Positions 8,670 through 19,451 of a stretch of 64,000 nt of DNA are shown here, piece by piece (within the stretch, counting starts at the first letter, position 1; each line of letters starts with the position of its first letter). Origin of the DNA: Planctomycetota bacterium (GTDB taxonomy: Bacteria > Planctomycetota > PUPC01 > DSUN01); NCBI GenBank assembly GCA_035384565.1, contig DAOOIT010000013.1:1-64000 (forward strand), written 5' to 3'. Below the pieces are notes generated by a model. That model had not been told where the DNA came from and searched no databases. It worked only from the letters and a program-made list of their open reading frames with translations. The position numbers and the translations under genes were made by a program.

Positions 8670-9533
8670 TCAGTGCAGGCCAAGAACGAGGTCGCCCTGC
8701 GGCGGCGCGCCGACGGGCTTGTAGCGCACCTTGAGCTCCTTCGCGTGGACCTCGACGAGCGCGTAGCCCTTGCGCGACTCCTTCAGGGAGAAACCGGGCG
8801 CCGTCTCCAGCTTGCGGTCGCCGTTCCAGGCGAGCGCGGGAAACACAATCTCGTGGACGCCGCTGCGGTCGCTCCAGCCACGCAGGCCGCAGTGGAAGTG
8901 GCCGCTGAGGAACGCCACGATGGGGTCGCCGCCCCGAGCCGTCAGGAGCGCGTCGAGTTCCTTCTCGCCCTTGCGCACCCACCAGCCGACGTCGGGGTGC
9001 TTGTTGGGGTGCGCCGCAATGTGGGCGCACAGGACGACGCGGAGCTTCTTCCCCGCCGCATCGTCCACCTGCTGGGTCAGCCACTTGAGCTGCTCGGGCG
9101 TCACCGCGCCGTCGTGGCTGTCCGCCTCGGTGTCGTTGAAGAGCACGAAGCGGAAGCCCTGGTGGTCGAAGGCATAGTCCGTTTCGGCGCGGACGTGTTT
9201 CCTGAAGAACTCCACGGGGTCGTGGTTGCCGGGGATGGCGTAGAAGGGCTTCCGGAGGCCCTTCGCGGTCTCGAGCCACTTAGGGTATTGCTCCTCGTTC
9301 TTCGCCCCGGTGTCCACCAGGTCCCCGAGGAACAGCGTGAACTCGGCCGGCGAGTCATTGATCTCTTGCACCACCTCGGCGAGCACCTTGGCCGGCCCGT
9401 CGCCCCCCTTGCCCAGATGCGTATCGGAAACGGCGGCGAAGGTGAGGAGCGGCTCTCCGGCCGATGCCAGCGGGCCGCTGAGAACGACCATCGAGGCGGC
9501 ACAGGCGAGGAACTCTCTGCGGGTTGCGTCCAA
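8670..9533 (-). CDS. Tat-exported metallophosphoesterase
   Basis: This 287-residue calcineurin-like phosphoesterase shows the full set of metal motifs in order: DTHLGK (D-x-H), GDLVDTG (GDxxD), GNHD, a C-terminal AHIAAH and GHFHC (GHxH). The N-terminus TRREFLACAASMVVL is a twin-arginine signal, placing the enzyme outside the cytoplasmic membrane. The start is TTG at 9533 with GGAGG seven bases upstream; an overlapping ATG lies in another frame. It sits 19 bases after the giant DUF4091 gene and 12 before the glycosidase-like gene. Substrate unknown; phosphoesters or phosphodiesters are typical. Confidence 0.88.
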   Translation of the reverse strand: MDATRREFLACAASMVVLSGPLASAGEPLLTFAAVSDTHLGKGGDGPAKVLAEVVQEINDSPAEFTLFLGDLVDTGAKNEEQYPKWLETAKGLRKPFYAIPGNHDPVEFFRKHVRAETDYAFDHQGFRFVLFNDTEADSHDGAVTPEQLKWLTQQVDDAAGKKLRVVLCAHIAAHPNKHPDVGWWVRKGEKELDALLTARGGDPIVAFLSGHFHCGLRGWSDRSGVHEIVFPALAWNGDRKLETAPGFSLKESRKGYALVEVHAKELKVRYKPVGAPPQGDLVLGLH

Positions 9534-9552
9534 AGCATTGCCTCCAAGCGGG

Positions 9553-12500
9553 TCATCTTATGGCTTGGGTGAGTCGCTCCACCATCTCGGCCACTTTGCG
9601 GCGATGGGCGAGGAGGGGCTGCGGGTCTTTGGAGTAGGTCTTGTCGTCCTTGATCACCTCGTCGGGCACGACGGCCAGCTTCTCGGCCTCGGGGAGGAGG
9701 TCGGCGGCCCTGCCCGACGCCTTGGCCTTGGCAATGAGGGTGTCGAGGAGAGCGAACAGTTCGTAATCCTCGATGCCCTCGCGGAGCATCTCCCAGCGGA
9801 TCGAGTTGACGGGGCCGGTGAGGTGCTTGGCCTTATCTGTCTTCGGGTCGCGGTTGGGCGGGTAGAGAAAGCGTCCGTCGCCGTTGCCCCAGTAGCCGAT
9901 CTTGCCAGGGGTGAAGTCGTAGCCCGAAACGTAGCTCATCGGGTCGGCCCAGGGGTTCTGAATGTCGGGGTCGGGGAAGGCGGCGGAGCTGGTCCAGTAG
10001 TTGCTCGTCCAGACGAGTTGCCCCTCGACGCCCCACTTGCGGCTGAGCCAGGCCCACACGCGGAGGTCCACGGCGGGGTGGTCAATGAAGAGGCCGATGT
10101 AGGGGGCGTGGGGGCCGCAGCACAGATACCACCAGAATCGCTCGCCCGCCTTCCGCCGCTCGGCGATGGCTTCGGGCTTCACGGCGCTCACGACGGGGCA
10201 CCAGAGGTCCACGTAGCCATAGAGCGGCGGCTCGGGCTGCTCGGTGAGCATGCGGGTGAGGCCGGGGGCCACGCGCTTGAGGAGCTTCATGCCGTCAATC
10301 ACGAACTCGTAGTCGCGCGGCTCCGGCTCGTCGAACCAGTAGATGTAGGCCCGCTCGAGCCAGCCTTTCGCCTTCAGATGGTCCACAATCTGCTTGCCCT
10401 GGCTGGCCATGAGCTGGTCGTACTCGGGGCTGCCCTGGACGTAGCCGCCGATGCGCCCCGCCGCGCGCGAGTGGAACGAGCCGCCGCCCATGCCTTTGAG
10501 GCCGACCATGAGGGCGTTGAAGCCGCCCTCGCCGAGCCACTTTTCGCACTCGCGGTCGAAGGCCGCGAAGTCAATCGTCGCCTTCAGTTCGCCCGTGCCC
10601 TGCTCGAAGCCGCCGTCAGCCACGAGGTTCTGCCCCTCGGCGGTCTCGAAGCGGACGTCATCGAACCACGCGGTGCCGGTGTCGGTGCCTTCGTCGCTCC
10701 AGGGCACGGGGCGGAGGGCGATGAGGATGCTCTTCGTCTTCGGGTTGAGCGGCTTGCCGCCCTGGCCGATGACGCCGGCGCGCTCCTGCTGCCACTGGCC
10801 GTTGCCCTCGCGGAGGAAGTCAATGTTGTTGCCCCAGATCCACTGGCCGGCGGCGTCGCGCTGCTCGAGGGTGACGAGGTACTTCTGGCCGGGCTTGGCC
10901 GTCTTGGCCCACCACGAGAACTGGTAGCCCTTCGCCACGTCCACTGCGATGGGCGTCGTGTTGTGCGCAGCCACGCAGCTTCGCGGGTCCGCGTCGTCCA
11001 CGCGGAGGCATTGCTTGCCCTCCTTGGGGTCCTTGGGGTCAATCGTGCCGCCGTCCCAGGGGCCGGTGGAGAACTCGACCTTGAAGGGGTCGAGGGGGGC
11101 GGGGGTGTAGGGGGCGATGCGATGGGCGGCGAAGTTGGCGAGATAGAGGTCGAGGACCTTGCGAAGCTCCGTCTCGGTCTCCAGGTTGTGGTAGCGGCGG
11201 ATGACGCCATGGTCGAGGCCGAAGGCGGTCTGGAGGCGGGTGGTCTTGGGCAGCGCGAAGTCGTAGACGCGGAGCTTGAGGGCCACCCACACCTTCCCTC
11301 CTTCGGCACTGAGTTCGATGTTCCCGAGGTAGTCGCCGGCCGGCTGGCCGGGCGGCACGTAGACGGTGAACCAGAGGGGGTGGTTGCGGTCGGCGGCGAG
11401 GGTGGCGCCTTGCTCGAAGGGAGGCAAGGGGTCGGGCCACCAGCCACGGACGCCTGCCGCATCGGTGGGCCGCGCGACGCGGAGGTATTCGACCCGCTCG
11501 ACACGAATGTGCTCGGGGGCGAGCGTGGCCTCGCCGCACTTGAGGGCCGAGACTTGAACGCGGAGGTTCTTCAGCTCGGCCTTGGGACGCAGCACAAGCT
11601 GGAACGGCTCGTAATCATGGCGAGCGGCGGCGACCTCGATGGCAGGCTTCTGCGCGGTCGGCACGGGGCGGGTGCGGCTCACCTTGTACGGCCCCTCGCA
11701 CCACCAGAGGGGGCAGTTCGGGTCGGATGGCAGGGCGTAGCCGTAGGAGGCATCGTGGAGGACGGGCAGCTTGCGCAGGGCGCTGGCCTTGAAGACCTCG
11801 CGGCCATCGGCGGTGACGATGAGGGTGACAGTGTTGTTGCCCGGGGTGCGGAGCGGCCCGCCGGCGCTCATCTGGGTGGTGGACTCCTGAACTGGCGGCG
11901 GCTCGCCCGGCCCCATGCCGCCGACGGTGATGGAGACGGACGCCGAGACCGAGGCCCCGCCCTGCTGAGCCACCTCGCGCCCGCTCTCGTCGGTCACGGT
12001 GGCCTTGAGCGCAAACTTCGCGGGCACGCCCGCCAGGTTGCGGATCGAGACGCTCCAGCCGCTGGTCGGCGCGGCGCTGGGCAAGGAGAGGACGGTGACG
12101 GGGAAGGCGGGGTCGGCGGTCTGGATGTCGAGGTAGGCGGTCGAGCCGCGCATCTCGCCGAGGTCCGCGTCGAGGGTTGAGGTGAACAGGTAATCGTCCA
12201 CCTGGAAGCTGGCCTTCTCATCGGCTCGGAGGCGGACGAAAAGGGCGCTGGCGGGCAGGAGGTCCTTGGGAACTTCGGCCCGGATGCGCCCCACCTTCTC
12301 GAAGGTGGCCACCGTCGTCCAGTCGGCGCCGTCGGTGCCCACGTCCACGAAGCCTTTGCCGCCCGTGTGGTAGTTGCAGTTGGCCTCGACGGTGGCGGCC
12401 TGGTGCGGATGGCCGGGGATGAGGTGCTTGTAGACGACCTCCGCCTTGCCGTCAAAGCACCAGCGATGCGAGTTGAAACCGCAGCGGAAGGTCTCGAGCG

Positions 12501-13221
12501 GGTGCGAGTGGTTGGCCCCCTCGCCGGCGAGCGGGGCGGCGAAGGTGTAGCGGTTGCCCACGATCTCCTCGCCCTCGCCGAGCACGAGGCCGGTCTGCTG
12601 GCCGGGCAGGCCGGCGATCTGCACGCCGCCCGGGCCGCCGATGACGTTGACGACGACGTTGGCGCCTCCCGCCACCACGACCCCGCCGCCGGAGCCGAAG
12701 CGCTCGTGGACGGCCTGGGTGGGCTTGAGCTCGATGTCATCGAACACGATCTTGCCCTTCACCTGCCAGTGGCCGAAGCGCAGGAAGGCGTCTGCCGTGT
12801 CGTTGGGCGCGACGAAGGCGAAGGCGTGGCGCTGCCAGGCGGGCTGCGCCGAGAAGTCGCGGTTGCAGAAGCTCGGCCCGGCGATGACACAGCCGCCCGT
12901 GGCCCCCTCGCCCTTCGCCCAGAACGCCACGCGGTAGAGCGCGCCCGGGTCGAAGAGCGGCCCGGTCGTGCGCCAGAAGCCCGAGTCCTGCCCCGTCCCG
13001 GTCACGCTGACGGCGCGCTCGCCGGTGCGGCCGGTCTTTTCCCAGACGCCTTGGCCCTCGAGGCGCCAGCCGAGGGGCGCCACGTCGCCCTGCTCGAACG
13101 AGGGGTTGACCAACGCGGCCGCCTGCCCGCGGCCGGCGGCCACGAGAAGGGCCAGGGCGAGGAGGACGCGCCCGCCGCGGCGAGGCGTCCCCGACAGGAC
13201 CGCGTGTGCTCGTTGGAACAT
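9553..13221 (-). CDS. giant exported DUF4091 / GH123-like protein with carbohydrate-binding modules
   Basis: At 1222 residues this is the longest gene product here. A signal peptide (LLALALLVAAGRGQAAA) is followed by a CBM-like jelly-roll beginning ALVNPSFEQGDVAPLGW, further beta-rich modules, a second binding module (FDDVRFETAEGQNLVADGG), and a C-terminal DUF4091 domain. The candidate catalytic Asp-Glu pair lies in YIYWFDEPEPRDYE, and WWYLCCGPHAPYIGLF parallels the motif in the protein at 5729. It is thus a larger paralogue of that lipoprotein. Function as a secreted glycosidase is inferred. GGAGG lies six bases before the ATG. It is the second gene of the minus-strand run. Confidence 0.83.
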   Translation of the reverse strand: MFQRAHAVLSGTPRRGGRVLLALALLVAAGRGQAAALVNPSFEQGDVAPLGWRLEGQGVWEKTGRTGERAVSVTGTGQDSGFWRTTGPLFDPGALYRVAFWAKGEGATGGCVIAGPSFCNRDFSAQPAWQRHAFAFVAPNDTADAFLRFGHWQVKGKIVFDDIELKPTQAVHERFGSGGGVVVAGGANVVVNVIGGPGGVQIAGLPGQQTGLVLGEGEEIVGNRYTFAAPLAGEGANHSHPLETFRCGFNSHRWCFDGKAEVVYKHLIPGHPHQAATVEANCNYHTGGKGFVDVGTDGADWTTVATFEKVGRIRAEVPKDLLPASALFVRLRADEKASFQVDDYLFTSTLDADLGEMRGSTAYLDIQTADPAFPVTVLSLPSAAPTSGWSVSIRNLAGVPAKFALKATVTDESGREVAQQGGASVSASVSITVGGMGPGEPPPVQESTTQMSAGGPLRTPGNNTVTLIVTADGREVFKASALRKLPVLHDASYGYALPSDPNCPLWWCEGPYKVSRTRPVPTAQKPAIEVAAARHDYEPFQLVLRPKAELKNLRVQVSALKCGEATLAPEHIRVERVEYLRVARPTDAAGVRGWWPDPLPPFEQGATLAADRNHPLWFTVYVPPGQPAGDYLGNIELSAEGGKVWVALKLRVYDFALPKTTRLQTAFGLDHGVIRRYHNLETETELRKVLDLYLANFAAHRIAPYTPAPLDPFKVEFSTGPWDGGTIDPKDPKEGKQCLRVDDADPRSCVAAHNTTPIAVDVAKGYQFSWWAKTAKPGQKYLVTLEQRDAAGQWIWGNNIDFLREGNGQWQQERAGVIGQGGKPLNPKTKSILIALRPVPWSDEGTDTGTAWFDDVRFETAEGQNLVADGGFEQGTGELKATIDFAAFDRECEKWLGEGGFNALMVGLKGMGGGSFHSRAAGRIGGYVQGSPEYDQLMASQGKQIVDHLKAKGWLERAYIYWFDEPEPRDYEFVIDGMKLLKRVAPGLTRMLTEQPEPPLYGYVDLWCPVVSAVKPEAIAERRKAGERFWWYLCCGPHAPYIGLFIDHPAVDLRVWAWLSRKWGVEGQLVWTSNYWTSSAAFPDPDIQNPWADPMSYVSGYDFTPGKIGYWGNGDGRFLYPPNRDPKTDKAKHLTGPVNSIRWEMLREGIEDYELFALLDTLIAKAKASGRAADLLPEAEKLAVVPDEVIKDDKTYSKDPQPLLAHRRKVAEMVERLTQAIR

Positions 13222-13278
13222 GCGGCACCTCCTGAGCTTGTGGGTGGGGCGAAACGCAGCCGGCAGCCCGGGCCCCGG

Positions 13279-14592
13279 TCAGTAGCCCGAGGGGGCCGCG
13301 GGCCTCGGCGCGTCCAGCACCGCAATCTGCCAGGACCGCTCGACGCTCGCCCCGCAGGAGTCGGTGACGGTGAGGCGCAGGGTGAAGCGCTTCTCCTTGT
13401 CGGTGACGTCGTGCGGGAACGACAGGGTGCACGTGGGGCTGCGCGAGAGCAGCGTCCCATCCAGCTCCCAGGCGTAGCGCAGGGTCTCGAGGTCGCCCTC
13501 GTCGGGGTCGAAGGGCCGGACCTTGATCTTGCGCTCCTCGCCTTCGCGAAGAAGCACGAGGCCGGCCAGCTCGGGTTCGAAGGCGAGGAGCTGCGGCGGC
13601 GCGTTGGAGCGGACGAGGCGCAGCCTCCAGGTGACCGAGACAGGCGTCGGGTCGCCGTGGCGATTGGTGACGCGGCAGGTGAACTCGAGGGGCGGGTCGC
13701 CCGGGGTCTCGCGCCCCGTCCTGCCGGCGGGCAGGGCATCGGCGGCGGGGCGATAGGTCCACGACGCCTCGGACCCCTTGTGCACGGGCGTTCCGCCCAC
13801 GAGCCACTCGTAGGTCAGGTCGGAGCCCCCGTCCCCATCGGCGGCGGCGACCTGGAAGGTGCGCTCGCCGCCGCCCGCGACCACGGAGAGCCGCTCGTCG
13901 CTCCGCGGGCTGTGCGCCAGCACCCGCGGCGGCTGCGGGGTGTCGAAGACCTGGATCACCCATTCCGCGTGAGCCACCTCGCGGTGCGAGGCGTCGCTGG
14001 CCGACATCACGAGCCGGCGCACGACCGGCTCCGCGCCGTTCGCGCCGGGCACGAGGCTGTGCGGGGGAACATACCAGCAGTCCCACGGCACCGAGTCGTG
14101 CTGCGAGAGCGTGCCCCGCTCGTGGGCGGGCACCGGCTGCCCGTCGGCGTCCAGAAGGGTCCATCGGTACTCGAGGCCCCTGTGGCGCCCGATGGGCGAA
14201 GAGACGACGAAGCTCTGCGACTGCAACTCCCTGAGCCGGAGCGTGCCGGGCGCGGGGCGGATGTTGATCCGCACGATGAAGGCATAGGCGAAGGCGACGC
14301 CGAGGCCCGCGGCGGCCAGGGCCACCAGGAGGACCAGCAGCATGCCGCGGCGCTTGAGAATCTCGCGGCGGCAGCCCTCGATCATCTGCTCGGGCATGAC
14401 ATTCGTAGGGTCCAGCTTGGCCAGCTTGCGGCACGTGGCCATCGCCTCGCGGTAGTGGCCGCTCTGGTAGAGGGCCTCTGCCTCGTGAATGAGCTCGTAA
14501 ATCCGGGCCGTGGACGGCTCGGGGCGCGCGGCGCCGGCCTTCGCCGGCTTGCGCCTGAGCTTGCGGGGTCTGGGCGGGTTCTCGTGCGGCAT
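13279..14592 (-). CDS. membrane protein with cytoplasmic TPR and external PKD-like domains
   Basis: The N-terminal ~75 residues carry a TPR-like helix pair (IYELIHEAEALYQSGHYREA). A single transmembrane helix (MLLVLLVALAAAGLGVAFAY) follows, then about 330 residues of repeated immunoglobulin/PKD-like beta domains, seen as LTYEWLVGGTPV, LEFTCRVTNRHGD, LRYAWELDGTLL and FTLRLTVTDSCG. It probably links an intracellular partner to an extracellular ligand; no enzyme motif was seen. The start at 14592 has AGGAAG upstream; an in-frame ATG at 14613 lacks a ribosome site. It heads the minus-strand run, 57 bases before the giant DUF4091 gene, and is divergent from the histidine kinase. Confidence 0.7.
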   Translation of the reverse strand: MPHENPPRPRKLRRKPAKAGAARPEPSTARIYELIHEAEALYQSGHYREAMATCRKLAKLDPTNVMPEQMIEGCRREILKRRGMLLVLLVALAAAGLGVAFAYAFIVRINIRPAPGTLRLRELQSQSFVVSSPIGRHRGLEYRWTLLDADGQPVPAHERGTLSQHDSVPWDCWYVPPHSLVPGANGAEPVVRRLVMSASDASHREVAHAEWVIQVFDTPQPPRVLAHSPRSDERLSVVAGGGERTFQVAAADGDGGSDLTYEWLVGGTPVHKGSEASWTYRPAADALPAGRTGRETPGDPPLEFTCRVTNRHGDPTPVSVTWRLRLVRSNAPPQLLAFEPELAGLVLLREGEERKIKVRPFDPDEGDLETLRYAWELDGTLLSRSPTCTLSFPHDVTDKEKRFTLRLTVTDSCGASVERSWQIAVLDAPRPAAPSGY

Positions 14593-14717
14593 GCTCACGA
14601 GGGCTTCCTGCATCTGGCCGCCGCGGGGGCGCCATCTCCCCCCTCACTGATACCACACCTCGCGGCAGAGGTCAAACGCCGCCATCCGCGCCGGTCCCCG
14701 CGGGGCGCGCGGAATCC

Positions 14718-14746
14718 TTGATCGGCTGCACGGCGCGCGCTAGAAT
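14718..14746 (+). promoter_or_regulatory. sigma70-type promoter of the two-component operon
   Basis: TTGATC (14718-14723), a 17-base spacer and TAGAAT (14741-14746). The first in-frame ATG (14745) lies inside the -10 box, so it cannot be on the transcript; this favours the GTG at 14787. Confidence 0.55.
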
Positions 14747-14786
14747 GGCCGACAACTGGGGGGCATTTGTTCTCAAGGGACGAGCC

Positions 14787-15870
14787 GTGGATCCCGATGT
14801 AGCCAGCGTCATCGAGCATCCCTGGTTCTGCTCTTTTATCGAGCATCTGCCCTGCGTGCTGTGCGTCATGCAGCCCACGTGGCCCCCCGCCATCGAGTTC
14901 ATCAGCGCCAACGTCGAGCGGTTTCTGGGCTATGCGCCGAAGGACTTCTATGCGGACCGCGAGCTGGGCCTCCGCTGCATCCACCTGGAGGACCGCGAGC
15001 GCGTGGCGGAGCAGATGCGCCGGGCGATGGCCTCGGCCGCGCCCTACCGGATGGAGTACCGCGCGGTGCACCGCGCCGGGAGCCCCGTCTACCACGCCGG
15101 CGAGGTCTCCGTGCCGGTGGCCGACTCCGCCGGCCGCGTCGTGCGCCGCCAGAGCATCATCATGGACATCACGGAGCAGAAGCGCCTGGAGGCGGAGCTG
15201 CTGCGTTCGCAACGCCTGGCCGTGGTGGGCGAGATGACCACGATGATGGCGCACCAGATCCGCAACCCCCTGGCCGGCATGGCGCTCGCCCTGCGCGCCC
15301 TCGAGCGCCTCGTGGGCGGCAACGCCGAGGGGCGCGAGTGCCTGGCGGACCTCGACCACTGCCTGGTGCGCATCAACGACACGGTGTCGCGGCTGCTGGA
15401 CTTCGCCCGGGCTCGGCCGCCCGTGCTGCGGAAGTGCCGTCTGGCCGACATCGTGGCGAACGCCCGCCAACTGGCGGCCAGCCACGCTCGGCGGCACGCC
15501 ATCGAGTTCCAGGTCTCGCTGCCCCCCGACCTGCCCGACCTGGTGGCCGACCCCGCGCAGCTCGAGCAGGTGCTGGTGCACCTCATCCTCAACGCCTGCA
15601 AGGCCATGCCCAGCGGGGGGCGCCTGACCCTGTGCGCCCACGGCGAACCGGGGCGCGTGGTCATCACCGTGGCCGACACGGGCGTGGGGATTCCGCCGGA
15701 GGACCTGGGCCGCCTCTTCAGCCCCTTCTACTCCGGGACCGGCCAGGGGGTCGGCCTGGGCCTCTCGCTGTGCGAGCGCCTCGTGGCCGCGCACGACGGC
15801 TCCATCCGCGTCCAGAGCGCCCCGGGCCAGGGCACCACGTTCCGCATCGAGCTGCCGCTGGAGCCGGCCC

Positions 15871-15893
<23 letters not shown>
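14787..15893 (+). CDS. soluble PAS sensor histidine kinase
   Basis: The GTG at 14787 is preferred: AAGGGA lies six bases upstream and the alternative ATG at 14745 overlaps the promoter -10. The 368-residue product has an N-terminal PAS domain (IEFISANVERFLGY to SIIMDITEQKRL), a dimerisation domain with the phospho-acceptor His156 in MMAHQIRNPLAG, and an ATPase domain with the N box (LIL-NACKAM), DTGVGIP and GLGLSLCERL. No transmembrane helix is seen, so it should sense a cytoplasmic signal. The gene overlaps its response regulator by 23 bases. The H-box and ATPase type resemble NtrB-like kinases that pair with sigma54 activators. Confidence 0.9.
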
Positions 15894-17246
<1,353 letters not shown>

Positions 17247-17250
<4 letters not shown>

Positions 17251-18374
17251 GCAAACGGCAGCCCTTCGACCTCAAGTCGCCCGAAGCCCAGGCCCTGCGC
17301 GACGAGATCGTGCACGGCACCTTCGTCAAGGAGGGCACGCTCGTGGCCTTCCCCCTCTGCTTCCCGGGGGCCAGCGTGCCCGTCGTGGCCGACGAGAGCC
17401 ACATCACCGCGCTCGACGTGGCCCCCAACTGGATGGTCTACGGCGGCACGAGCGGGCGCGCCAGCCACCTGTTCGTCGGCATGTTCCACGGCGCCACGGG
17501 CATGGTATTCGACCTGGGCGCGCCGCCCGAGGCCACACAGTGCGCCGCCGTCTGCTGCGGCGCCAGGCGGGTGGTGGCCTTCGTCAACGGCCCGGGCGGC
17601 GGCCGGGCCGTCGCCCGCGGCCTGCATGGGCTGCCCTTCGACCTCCTCCAGGAGTGGGGCTTCAGCCGCCAGCCCCTCGAGGACCTGGGCGCGCCCGCGC
17701 CCGGCGAACGCATCCTCCACGCCGTGCGCACCCCGGACCGCGGCCTCATCGTCGGCGTCACCGAGGGCCACCTCTTCACCATGCACCCCGACGAGGGGAA
17801 GCCCCAGCTTGCCGCCGAAGTGCCCGGCCGCGCGCGCCTCGCCGTGGGCTCCCGAGGCAACGTCTTCGGCCCCGACGAGGGGAACACCCTCTGGCGCTTC
17901 AACACGCGGCAGGGCGAGCTCAAGCGCCGGGCCGTGCGCCTGCCCGAGGGCTCGTGGGGCAATGCCCACGGGCAGGATGCCTGTGCCGCCCTGATGTGGG
18001 GCAGAGACGCCGCCAGCGGCCGGCTCTACACGGCCGACTCCGACGGGAACCTCTACTCGTTCGCCGAGGGCCGTGGCTTCAGCGGCAGGCTGGGCACGGC
18101 GCGGAACGCCCCCGTGGGCCCGATGGCCGTGACCGCCGACGGCCGGCTCTACGGCCCCTGCGGCGAGGGGATCGCGCGCTTGTTCTGCTACAACCCCGCC
18201 GCCAGGAGCCTCGCCGACCTGGGCTGCGCCGTCTCCGTGCTCGAACGCCGCCGCTACGGCTACGTGTTCGGCGACGCGGCCGTGGGGCGCGACGGGCAGC
18301 TCTACTTCGGCGAGGACGACGACCTCGGCCACCTGTGGATCTACTTCCCCCGAATCCTGCCCCGCAAGCCCTGA
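17247..18374 (+). CDS. beta-propeller-like protein of unknown function
   Basis: The ATG overlaps the regulator stop (ATGA), so it is probably translated with the two-component pair. The 375-residue product has no signal peptide and shows repeating ~45-residue blade-like units (VYGGTSGRASHLFVG, RGLIVGVTEGHLFTM, GRLYTADSDGNLYSF, GRLYGPCGEGIARLF, GQLYFGEDDDLGHLW). This suggests a six- or seven-bladed propeller in the cytoplasm. No enzymatic motif was recognised. The stretch NAHGQDACAAL around residue 240 comes from an inserted dispersed repeat. A sensory or scaffold role with the kinase is possible but unproven. Confidence 0.7.
17964..17987. repeat. HGQDA-type dispersed repeat within the propeller gene
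   Basis: The sequence GCCCACGGGCAGGATGCC and following bases encode HGQDACA. The HGQDA/TGILPV peptide pair is, from memory, a frequent translation of a dispersed short repeat in planctomycete and cyanobacterial genomes; the opposite strand here reads TGILPVG. Identity needs a genome-wide count. Confidence 0.4.
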
Positions 18375-18403
18375 AGCGGCCCGGCGGCGTGAACCGAGCG
18401 GCG

Positions 18404-18760
18404 ATGGCCAAGGCACACGGCTTCTCACGCGACGAGCGCCTGCGGGCGACGCGCGACTTCGACCGCGTGTTCGAGCAGGGCCGCCGCGGCCGCGGCCAGG
18501 CCCTCGTCGTGTGCTACGCCCCCAACGGCCTGGCGCACAGCCGGCTGGGCATCGCCCTGCGGCGCGGCTGGCGCTCCGCCGTCGCCCGCAACCGCGCCAA
18601 GCGCCTCATCCGCGAGGCGTTCCGCACCCGCAAACACGAGCTGCCCGGGGGGCTGGACCTCGTGGTGATCCCCGCCACCAACTGGGCGGAGCCCGCCCCC
18701 GAGGCCATCGCGGCCGAGCTCCTCCGCCTGCTCGGCCGCCGCTGCGAGGCCGCGCCATGA
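18404..18760 (+). CDS. rnpA: ribonuclease P protein component
   Basis: RnpA binds the P RNA and helps mature tRNA 5' ends. The 118-residue product has the family landmarks: an N-terminal FSRDERLRATRDFDRVFEQG, the central LGIALRRGWRSAVARN and the RNR-type signature RNRAKRLIREAFR. The ATG at 18404 is chosen; an in-frame GTG at 18389 is possible. The stop overlaps the yidD start. The usual upstream partner rpmH (ribosomal protein L34) is absent: a propeller gene ends 29 bases before. yidC is also absent downstream, so the common rpmH-rnpA-yidD-yidC order is broken. Confidence 0.93.
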   Translation: MAKAHGFSRDERLRATRDFDRVFEQGRRGRGQALVVCYAPNGLAHSRLGIALRRGWRSAVARNRAKRLIREAFRTRKHELPGGLDLVVIPATNWAEPAPEAIAAELLRLLGRRCEAAP

Positions 18761-18999
18761 TGAGGCGTGTCGGCATCTTCCTCGTCCGCTGCTACCAGGC
18801 GTGCCTCTCGCCCCTGATCCCGCCCTGTTGCCGCTTCGAGCCCACCTGTTCGAACTACGCCATCGAGGCGTTCCGCAAGAAGGGCTTCCTCCGCGGCGCC
18901 CTGCTCACGGCCTGGCGCATCCTGCGCTGCAACCCCTGGAGCAAGGGCGGCTACGACCCCGTGGAGCCGGCCCAAGACGGCCCGCGCAAGAGCGCCTGA
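18757..18999 (+). CDS. yidD: membrane protein insertion efficiency factor YidD
   Basis: An 80-residue small protein with the YidD hallmarks: an N-terminal amphipathic helix (VGIFLVRCYQACLSPL), the cysteine-rich CRFEPTCSNYAIEA, and GALLTAWRILRCNPWSKGGYDPV. It sits at the inner membrane and assists YidC-dependent insertion. The ATG at 18757 overlaps the rnpA stop (ATGA); the next codon is also ATG. Length and composition are normal for the family. Confidence 0.93.
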   Translation: MMRRVGIFLVRCYQACLSPLIPPCCRFEPTCSNYAIEAFRKKGFLRGALLTAWRILRCNPWSKGGYDPVEPAQDGPRKSA

Positions 19000-19156
19000 G
19001 CGCGAAGGCCGGCCGGGTTGCCCGTGCGACGCGGTGCCTGGCACTCGACGCTCGATGGAGTTGCAAGCATCGTAATGCCAATGCGTTATAACTGAATGAG
19101 GCGTTCTGGGGAGCCAAGTGGAGTCGGCGGAGCCGAGCGGCCCGGCGCGGCTCGTG

Positions 19157-19343
19157 CATGCTTGCTCACCCTTGAGGGGAGGAAGTGAGCAAGTATGGGT
19201 GGATGGGCGAGGATTGGCGATTCTCGCGGTTCCGGCCATACCGCGCCCGTCCGGGCGATGAGCGGGTATGAGCGGAGGGGCGAGAACGGGCGGTTCTCGT
19301 GGTTCCGGCCAGTCGGGGCCTCTCCTGGCGGTGAGCAGGTATG
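19157..19343. repeat. 73-bp tandem repeat with TGAGCAAGTATG cores and a hairpin
   Basis: The gap 19000-19451 has no credible gene. The core TGAGCAAGTATG recurs at 19186, 19259 (TGAGCGGGTATG) and 19332 (TGAGCAGGTATG), spaced exactly 73 bases. Between cores, a motif like GGCGATTCTCGCGGTTCCGG also repeats. The first core pairs with CATGCTTGCTCA at 19157-19168 as a 12-bp stem with one mismatch. The same core forms an 81-82-bp array at 50147-50320. Confidence 0.7.
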
Positions 19344-19451
19344 GGGGGAGGGGGACAGGGCCTCTGCCGCGTTGCAGCGCCGGGCATTGTGTGGAGAGGG
19401 TCCGGCCCGGGGCGCCAGGGAGCTCCCGGGCCGGATGGTGCAGAAGCGGGC

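Noticed and set aside
9310..12180. A 956-codon open frame on the plus strand opposite the giant DUF4091 gene
   Set aside because: It is a shadow frame typical of GC-rich DNA: low-complexity Gly/Ala/Val/Glu/Arg composition, no family motifs, and complete overlap with a clearly real gene on the other strand.
19033..19062. A CIRCE-like GGCACTC...GAGTTGC inverted repeat
   Set aside because: The spacing is eleven rather than nine bases, one arm mismatches, and no chaperone gene lies directly downstream on that strand.
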